From positions 1,488,001 through 1,552,000 of the forward strand of contig NOKP01000009.1 in the NCBI GenBank assembly GCA_002682825.1: 64,000 nt of DNA, written 5' to 3'. This document shows positions 56,679-64,000 of the stretch, piece after piece. This DNA comes from Neonectria sp. B-13. Its lineage: Eukaryota; Ascomycota; Sordariomycetes; Hypocreales; Nectriaceae. The translations under genes and the position numbers were made by a program. Position 1 is the stretch's first letter, and every line of letters begins with the position of its first letter. A model generated the notes under the pieces. It worked only from the letters and a program-made list of their open reading frames with translations. It made no database searches and was not told the origin of the DNA.

Positions 56679-58320
56679 ATGGCTTCGCCTCTATTTGCTG
56701 CGCGGTCTGCCCGCAAGGTCGCCAACAATGTCGCCGGCAGGCGACTCCTCTCCGACATTTCCATCACCCGGACCGGCAAGCCCATCATCCGAATCGAGGG
56801 TGGCCGGTGAGTCCCATACAGCTCTCCGTGGCTTCTGCTATGGTACCTCCATTGCCATCGGCATTGCTAACGAGTCATCGTGTCCTTTTAGCTCATCTCT
56901 CGGAGGTGCGAACGATCGAACCACGAAATCCCGAAAACGACGCTGACGATGTTAACCAGGCCACACTGCAACGGTATTTGGCGCAACCGGCCAATTGGGA
57001 CGCTACATCGTGAACCGCCTGGGTGAGCGCCGAACCCGAAGCTGAAGGGATGCCTGTGAAGTGGGAGACTGACAATTGCCGCACAGCTCGCCAGGGTTGC
57101 ACCGTTGTCGTTCCCTTCCGCGAGGAGCAGGCCAAGCGCCACCTCAAGGTGACTGGAGATCTCGGCCGCATCGTCTTTATCGTATGTCAAATCCCCTTCT
57201 CGAATATACAATTTGTCATCCGAGGACCCTGCTGCAACTTTGTCGATACAGGAATACGACCTTCACAACACGGCTTCCATCGAGGCTAGCGTCAGGCACT
57301 CTGACATTGTCTTGAACCTGATTGGTCGAGACTACCCGACCAAGTAGGTCACCCACCGGAGCTGTCCATGACCAGCGAACACAATGAGCAACGGGCTAAA
57401 GACGCATCAGGAACTTCTCCCTGGAAGACGTGCACGTCGAGAGCACTGAGCGGATCGTTGAGGCCGTCGCCAAGTACGATGTCGACCGATATGTCCACGT
57501 CTCATCGCACAACGCCGACTCCAAGTCCTCCTCTGAGTTCTTCGCTACCAAGGTCAGTAGCGCCGCAGTTTCGCTTGTGGGAACGGATGATTCTAACAAA
57601 AGATCAGGGACGTGGCGAGGAGGTTGCCCGAAGCATCTTCCCCGAGACAACGCTGGTCCGGCCTGCGCCCGTTTTCGGATTTGAGGATAACCTTCTGCTG
57701 AAGCTGGCTGGTGTCACCAATCTCCTCACCTCCAACAACATGCAGCAGACCTTCTGGCCTGTCCACGTAAGTCGCCTCGCATTGTTTTTCTTGAAATGTG
57801 CCAGTCAAATTAACGAACGGATTCAGTCCATCGATGTCGGTGCCGCCCTGGAGAAGATCACCTACGACGACTCGACTGCCGGACAGACATTTGAGCTATA
57901 CGGACCTATGAAGTACAGCATGAGGCAGATTGCGAACATGGTGGACAAGGAGATCTACAACAAGCGACGACATCTCAACGTGCCCAAGACGCTTCTCAAA
58001 CCCATTGCCGGAGTACTGAACCAGGTGCTCTGGTGGCACACGATGTCTTCGGACGAGGTTGAGCGAGAGTTCATAGACCAGGTCATTGATCCCCAGGCCA
58101 AGACTTTCAAGGATCTCGATATCGAGCCCGGTGACATTGCCAACTTCACCTACCACTACCTGGTAAGTGACTTGGTTACAAATGATTTTGCAAAGGGCTC
58201 TGCGACTAACAACTGTTGCAGCAAGGATTCCGAAGCCAGAACTACTACGACCTGCCCCCGGCGACGGACAAGGAGAAGCGGGAAGAGAAGAAGTACATCC
58301 ACGTCCTGGATGAGTTGTAA
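56679..58320 (+). CDS. NADH:ubiquinone oxidoreductase 40-kDa subunit (NDUFA9)
   Basis: Accessory subunit of mitochondrial complex I with an atypical short-chain dehydrogenase fold that binds NADPH (Neurospora nuo-40 orthologue). Nine exons: 56679-56806, 56892-56905 (14 nt), 56960-57022, 57087-57181, 57252-57343, 57411-57552, 57608-57766, 57827-58162 and 58222-58320, 375 residues. The N-terminus is a mitochondrial presequence ending near RRLLSDISITRTGKP. The 14-nt exon supplies the SSLG of GGRSSLGGHTATVFGATG, which leads into the dinucleotide-binding GATGQLGRY. Other family parts are HLKVTGDLGR, NLIGRDYPTKNF and YVHVSSHNAD. All introns are GT-AG and phases close. The gene has by far the densest introns in the window. 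Confidence 0.93.
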
Positions 58321-58731
58321 AGGAGCTTCGCGTCTCGTGTAGGGGCAAGGGGAGCAATCTTGGCAGGGCCATCAGGGAGATGGCTAGGCGGACAAGCCGA
58401 CAGAGTCCGTGTAAATAGGGCCGCATAGATTAGAGAGTCTGCGAGTCCGAACAATTGTACAGGTTTCCTTTGGAAAGAGTGGGTATCTGTACTTTTATGG
58501 CAGTGTAGTTGGAATGTGAGTGGGTGATTTGAGTTGAATCAACCAAGAGTCACTTACCCTGCGCCCTTTGAAGTGGGGTGAATTGGAAAGGAGCGGAAGG
58601 TGTTGCTGCCCCGCCAAAAATCAACCAAAGCTGCGCCAACCCCACCACGACAATGGCAGCAATATTACGACCCAGCATACAAGTAACCGTCTCGTTGCGT
58701 AGACTCTGTGTATCCATCCGTCCAACTCGCG
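58321..58731. promoter_or_regulatory. NUO-40 / EFM5 intergenic region
   Basis: 411 bases between tandem genes; must contain the 3' end of the first and the promoter of the second. Nothing else is seen. Confidence 0.5.
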
Positions 58732-60116
58732 ATGGCTGACAGCGATGATGAGCCCATGTAGGGAGGCATTTCTCTACTCTCAAAGGAACTATCCGTCCGC
58801 TGACACACGATGGCCCAGAACTCTCTCCAGTCACGCGCTGGCTGCGCTGGCCGAGTTCCACGCCGAAAAGGACGCCCACCAACAGACGTTTGAGAAGCTC
58901 AGGACCGGCATCGTGGCCGAAGATGGGGCCGGAACCGGAGCCGGAGCTGGATCCGGGGACGAGACCGGGGGTCCTGCGGCGGCGGGAACGGCGGGCGGCG
59001 ACGAACCACTGTCCATGTCGGCGTTCGTCGAGGATTGGAACGAGTCGCAGTTTTGGGTACGTAAACGAATGCGACCAACCCGTCAACTCCAAGATCTTAT
59101 GCATGGATCATCATCGTCAACTTCGCCTGCTACCGCTCGCAGCGGCTGTCATGTCGCTTCCCCCCCCCCCGCCATTACATATCCATTACGTACATGCGTT
59201 TCTTGGCCGGACGCCGTCACTCTCGCAGCGGCTTCGGGTTGACCAGCATCAAGTCTTGGCTTACAGCCCATGTGATTATTGTTAACCGTGTCTTGCCTGA
59301 TATAGTACCTGGACGAGTCGGCCGCCATCCTTGCCGAACAGCTCCTCCATGGCGCTTCGTCCGCGACTACGATTGGCGTCTTGTCCACACCGAGTGTCTT
59401 TGTCGCTCTGAAGAACATAGTGGTGAGCCTGACTCATTTCTGTGCCACTATCCTCCGATATGAACCCAACGGAGGAAGATGGTCGGTCACGTATAGTGCT
59501 GACCGGTTGGGCTGCCCCCTGATAGAGAAGGCAGCCAGCCCAGGATCGCCCCAAGCTGGTGTTGTTTGAGCACGACGATCGCTTCAACGTCTTCCCCGAG
59601 TTTGTCTTTTATGACTACCAGCAGCCCTTCAAGCTCCCAGGTATACCCTTCCCTTGCCCGGTTTCTGCCTATCAAGGCGGCCCAGAGGCCATAACCCCCC
59701 CTTTCTCTTGAGTGTGTTGCCGTAGATTGAGGCATCCTACTTACTGATTCGTGTAGGCGAGCTCAAGGGAACTTTGGACTGCGTCATCATTGACCCGCCC
59801 TTCTTCAACAACGACTGCCAAACCAAATGTCCGTCACACCTACGTTTCCCCCTCTCCTCTCCTTTGCTGATATAACACTGCTCCAGTTGCCCTTACCGCT
59901 AAATGGCTCCTCAAGTCATCACCAAAACCAGCCCCGGTGCCTCGAGTCATCGTCTGCACCGGCGAGAGAATGTCTTCTATCGTTTTAAAGCTCTACCGCT
60001 CCCTCGACGTCAATACGACCACGTTTGAGCCCGCACACGCAGGCCTGAGCAACCATTACTATTGCTATGCCAACTTCGAAAGTCCAAGATGGACATGGCG
60101 ACCCGAGACGGACTAA
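58732..60116 (+). CDS. EFM5: Protein-lysine N-methyltransferase Efm5 (eEF1A lysine methyltransferase 1)
   Basis: Methylates a lysine of elongation factor eEF1A using S-adenosylmethionine. Six exons: 58732-58757 (26 nt), 58819-59056, 59306-59422, 59535-59640, 59757-59828 and 59887-60116, 262 residues. The N-terminus MADSDDEPITLSSHALAAL is family-typical. An acidic, Gly/Ala-rich insert occupies about residues 45-72. The MTase core has QFWYLDESAAILAEQLL, LVLFEHDDRFNVFPEFVFYD and the catalytic D175-PPF-178 motif followed by FNND. The ending is YCYANFESPRWTWRPETD. Exon 4 has two in-frame acceptors, 59535 and 59544, differing by three residues (PAQ). Intron 2 holds a C11 run. All introns are GT-AG. 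Confidence 0.9.
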
Positions 60117-60498
60117 TCCACCAACAGGCTTGAGTGAGGCCTGAGTTGGCTCTTCATTCTATACCCGACGCATCAGTCATCTCCTCTCATAGTCCCTCCC
60201 ATCACGGCCCAGGGGATACACGCCCTTCCTGGCCGAGACAGGCATCATCAGCCTTGAACTGTTCCCCACGGAAGTGCTCAATTCCAAACTATGCGCCAAG
60301 CTATGCAATCCCCGTCTGGGTGTCTGTCTTTCCTCTCCCAGAGTGTTTCGTCTTAAATGCCCGTTGACGCCGGTAGACTGTCTTTCCTCTTCCTTTGATC
60401 CCACTTATTCCTTTCCTCATTTCGCCCCTATCGCATTACCCTCTGGCAAGCCGCCTTTCGCCCCTTCACGACCTCACTCACCCACCGGTGCCGCACAA
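60117..60498. other. Convergent 3' region EFM5 / UBP8
   Basis: 382 bases between convergent stop codons. No gene is seen; both 3' UTRs should lie here. Confidence 0.5.
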
Positions 60499-62431
60499 TC
60501 AAGTCAAGGACCGGATGATGTAGAACAATAGGTACGCTTGCGCACCAAGGACCTCAGACATGCTCGCCAGCTCCACCTTATGATCGTTGAATTTGAACCA
60601 CTGCGGCAACAACTCCATTAGTAAACGTTGCAATCTTGCCAGCGCTTCTTGCTTTGTCAACTCACCTGGTCCCCGACCCTGCAGTACGATACGTAGTGAC
60701 CAGTTTCGATCTCACCCACGTGAACCACTACACTTAAGAGGTCATAAGTGCATGACCGCTCCAACTCAAGGTTTTCGCGGCTATCATGACCGCGCACCCG
60801 TTGCGTGTAGGGCAACATGTTGAGTGCCAGCGGGAATCTAACGGCGTTATCAATCTTCGACGCTGCCCGGTCATGCCGGCCTTGTCTGTACTCAAAACGC
60901 TGCGAGTTGTTAGCTTCGCCTTGCCCTTGTATTCGGTTTGGGCACAACCAAGTGGCGGCCAGTGCTAGCCTCTCACCTTGAGCTGTACGGATAGGACGTT
61001 TGGTAGACGCTTGATGCTAGCGTGTCTCCGCGCTTGTTGAGTCGACTTGCAATGATTGCACCGGTATTCGCACTTATCCGACTTGATGTACTCCTCGTCG
61101 AGGCATTCCTTCAACGTCAACGCCGGCTTCTTCTGGCCCGTTTTCCTGATTCGTTTCTGGACCAGGTGGTCCAACCCCAGGCTCAGGTCCAAGAACGACT
61201 GGACCGAGTTGCTCGTCCCGCTGCAGTTCTGGCACGTTGTCGTCGTCTGCATCTTGCCGTAGAATGTCTGGTGTATGATGCAGTTGCAAGTATGCTCACT
61301 TCCGGTTTCGGGCTTCTTCCCGTCTCCAGTCCGCTCGTGAAGTTCTTCGGCCAAGAACTGGAAGAATTCGTGGGCGTCCTGCTCCTTAGTGGTCACCAGG
61401 TTCTCGAACGCTTTCTTCTCCGAGATCCAGAATCCGGACAGGATATTAGCAGCGGTGTACCCGTTAGTGTTCTCGAGCGCATAAAAATCCTGGAACATGT
61501 CGTCCATTGCGCAACTGAGGCAATGAGGCACTTGGCAATCATTACTGTGATGGCCGTCGCTGAGGTAGAAGTTTCGAAGCAAGGGGTTGTGGAGGAAGCT
61601 CTGGAGAACAACGTTCTGGTAGCAGGTAGCGCCTGCGTTGTAGATGCCACGGATGCCATTCGCGCGGCATGAAGCGATGGTGGTGTTTGAGGAGATGTAG
61701 CGAGGATCTTCCTTGACAGAATCACTGAAGAGCTCGTCGTGTTTTCTCTTCCGACCTACTGGTTCGGTCAGTCCATAGCTGATGGCTGTTGGTGGGATAC
61801 GGCAATCAAAAGTAACGGAAAGTAGGGGAAATGTGCGAATCCGATAATTGATCAAACATCAGAGCACTCACCAGTGAAGGAGCCCGTTCCTATCTTACGC
61901 ACTCGAAGCTCCTCAAGTGTTGGATCCCAGACTAGATCGTCACATATCTGACAATACAGGGATCCGCTCCGGGAATCAACGTCTAGCCACCAGTCAGCAA
62001 CAGAACCAGGAGCTGCAGCTTGGTCAGCCACTCACAAAACCGATGCGACTTCTTAGTTCCATGTTTTAATCGATCGTCCTCGCAAACGGTCGTAGGGCAT
62101 TGTAGGCAGAGATAATTGGAGGTAAGGGAGGTGACGGGACGTCCTTCTTGGTTGGTTGAGGTTTGGGGGACGATCGGGTTGTGGTCAAAGATGCCGCGTA
62201 GGATCATCTTGTAGTGGGCGATGGAGCTGTTCATGACCTCCTGGCCTTGACCAAATAGAAGCTGCACGTGTTCTGCATAGCTGTTAGAAGGGGATTCGGT
62301 GGCTCATGGCGCTCGCAAAGGCCCGCCTAACGAAGGGAGATCGTACCACAGCCGAACATTGGCGACCCTGGGTTAGGGGACTTGACTTTGGCATTCTTGG
62401 GGGACGCGGGCGTAGTTGGACGAGCCGCCAT
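60499..62431 (-). CDS. UBP8: Ubiquitin carboxyl-terminal hydrolase Ubp8 (SAGA deubiquitinase module)
   Basis: Removes ubiquitin from histone H2B as part of SAGA (USP22 orthologue). Six exons: 62347-62431, 62036-62272, 61872-61982, 60977-61758, 60666-60899 and 60499-60600, 516 residues, phases consistent. A ZnF-UBP domain occupies about 25-140: GCEHVQLL, then YLCLQCPTTVCEDD, HRFYVDSRSGSLYCQICDD. The USP domain starts at GIRGIYNAGATCYQNVVLQS with catalytic C190 and ends with ETGHYVSYCRVGDQ (catalytic His) and WFKFNDHKV. A zinc site in the finger is seen as CEYRCNHCKSTQQ and TCQNCSG. The catalytic residues are intact. The first exon is inferred from its ATG, donor and the family GCEH motif across the junction. 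Confidence 0.93.
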
Positions 62432-63930
62432 TGTGAGAGCTACCCGGGCTGGCTAAGTCGCGGCGAGGGTGATGGTGAGGTGTCGAGGAGAGAGCTTAGG
62501 TGTGGGCGGAGGAAGAGGTGATGCAAGCTGGGAGCTGTCTGGCAGCGAGAGTGCGCAGCGGTGATTCCGGGTGGCAAAGGAGGCAATGCCGGTATGCGTG
62601 TACTTGAGACGAATGCTTGGTATTGCGACCCGGGGACGGGGTCGTAGGTAATCGAAGGAGAGAAGTCGCCGGTTCGGTTTGAGGATGCGAAGCCGATAGC
62701 AATTTCCAATTGCAAAGGCGGGATCGGCGGGCTGGCTCTGGTTACAACATGGTCAGTTGGATGGAATTATTGTGGAGGGGAACAAGCTTCGGAAGGGCGA
62801 AGGGCGCATGTAGACAACCACACGTACATTCTAACCAGATACTTACACCCGCGGCTGGAAGCGTCGGCAAGATACGATAGCTCACGACGGGAGGATTGAG
62901 GCAGGTCACGAGGATGCAGAACAGCGGACGCCAGAGACGGGCGCCAGGAGGAAGAAGTCAGGGATGGTGGCGGTGTTCTCCTGCTCAGCGGTGCAGGAAG
63001 CGAGGTTGGGCTGGCGACATTGGAAGCTAAAAGGAACCGAGAGCCGAGTGAAGTATTCGGCGACAGAAGAAAAATAGAGAACTGTGCCGTGATGGTAGAT
63101 GGGAGGAACAGATGAAGTGATTGATTGATTGATGGCGGAGCGAGAAGTTAATTGTAAGGCAGGCAGGTACGCCGCATGGGCTAATTTGTGGTTGGTTGAC
63201 AGGTACCTCCTGACGTAGAAAAGGCACGGAAGGTACCGACCGCGACGGGCACGCGCTGGTAGGAACCAGTTGCTAGATTTGCGCACGGTCATGCAAGCAA
63301 AGGGTAGGCTAGGACCGATAAGATAAAGAGCTTAGGCATTCAAGCACTGTGCCAATTCTTTTAGCGGGATGACACCCACTGAAGCTCCAGCCTGGAGTCA
63401 GCCAAAGCCCACTGGAGTACAGTGGGCACACGCCGCTTACTCAACCACACTCTCAGTGGTGCAAACAAACGCAGGGCCAATACGAAAGTAAACGGCTATT
63501 CGGAGGGCGCAGACCTTGGGCCGAGGCTTTCCATGTTTTTCCTTGGTTCAACTCAGATGGATGCCACGGAGAGGAGTAAAAATACGTTACTCACATCCCA
63601 AATGACGACAAAACCTTGACCTTATACCAGAAATCTTCTTCCGACTGACCCCATTTCTCCGCCTCCCTCTACCTCTCCCCACTGCCGACCTGCCCTTTTG
63701 CCGTCGTCTCCTTCTTCCCTTCGCAGTTCGGCTCCGTCTCGGCTCCTGCCCCGTACCCCACAACCCACTGAAGTCACCACCCCCGGCCTCCGGGTCCGGT
63801 CCTTCCCCGACAAACCTCCGGAGCAACTCCGGATTCTTGCTTGGGTCCTGCTTCGTCAAATTTCCCGAGAATCCCGAGACGATCACACAGCCTAAGCAGC
63901 AAGTATATACCCAAGCGCAAAGTCGTCACC
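62432..63930. promoter_or_regulatory. Divergent region UBP8 / LACTB2-like gene
   Basis: About 1.5 kb between divergent start codons. The last 280 bases before the LACTB2-like ATG are strongly CT-rich on the plus strand and look like its leader. Short open frames on the minus strand have Ser/Pro or Arg/Gly bias from this composition. No gene is supported. Confidence 0.5.
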
Positions 63931-64000
63931 ATGGCTGCACAGCTCATCGCTCTCCCCGCCGTGGAGCGTCTCAGCCCCGCCTGCATCCGGATCCTGGGGG
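63931..64000 (+). CDS. Metallo-beta-lactamase-fold protein, LACTB2-like (5' part only)
   Basis: The window ends 70 bases into this gene. It has a strong start context (CACCATGG) after a CT-rich leader. The 23 residues visible, starting MAAQLIALPAVERLSP and followed by ACIRILG, match the start of LACTB2-type proteins (VERLS...IRILGxNPG). LACTB2 members are mitochondrial single-strand RNA endonucleases in animals; fungal relatives are also found beside polyketide genes as thioesterase-like enzymes. The zinc-binding HxHxDH motif lies outside the window, so the assignment rests on the N-terminus alone. Confidence 0.6.
   Translation, partial: MAAQLIALPAVERLSPACIRILG

Overview
The window is a stretch of ordinary nuclear chromosome from a filamentous ascomycete (Pezizomycotina). 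Proteins, short introns (mostly 50-180 nt with GTNNGT donors), a dispersed 5S rRNA gene and the family members present suggest a Sordariomycete, perhaps Hypocreales; the class is inferred from overall resemblance, not proven. Eighteen spliced protein genes could be assembled exon by exon with consistent reading phase. Two more are single-exon, and one is cut off by the right edge.

Layout. 1.7-5.4 kb: karyopherin KAP121 (-). 6.7-8.2 kb: 2-oxoglutarate dehydrogenase E2, KGD2 (+). 9.0-9.4 kb: a small inverted-repeat element. 9.9-11.6 kb: SDS23 CBS-domain protein (+). 13.1-14.7 kb: NYN-domain protein (+). 15.9-27.6 kb: a minus-strand run of GH17 glucanase, LCB1, a 5S rRNA gene and FKS1 (beta-1,3-glucan synthase). 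27.8-32.7 kb: about 5 kb without a recognisable gene. 32.7-34.9 kb: GCNA/SprT-like protease (+). 35.3-42.8 kb: a compact block of MOG1 (-), HNT1 (+), CSR1-like (-), DAM1 (+) and BUD20 (-). 42.8-46.3 kb: a second gene-poor gap. 46.3-54.5 kb: mitochondrial aconitase, rhomboid RBD2 and GPI transamidase GAA1 (all +). 54.8-62.4 kb: RPN9 (-), complex I 40-kDa subunit (+), EFM5 (+) and UBP8 (-). 63.9 kb to the edge: start of a LACTB2-like metallo-beta-lactamase (+).

The genes are housekeeping: nuclear transport (KAP121, MOG1), mitochondrial metabolism (KGD2, ACO1, complex I), cell wall and membrane (GH17, FKS1, LCB1, GAA1), proteasome and ubiquitin (RPN9, UBP8), kinetochore (DAM1), ribosome export (BUD20) and DNA-protein crosslink repair (GCNA). 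They do not form a pathway cluster. I see no secondary-metabolite cluster, no intact transposon and no evident new multigene system.

The most unusual signals are small. Three introns of about 60 deduced are GC-AG. Two internal microexons are 14 and 15 nt long, and one carries most of the histidine triad of HNT1. There is a 349-bp element with 34-nt inverted ends, a divergent 5S rRNA gene, a degenerate TTAGG-bearing tandem array, and a G13 run next to a perfect palindrome inside the aconitase intron.
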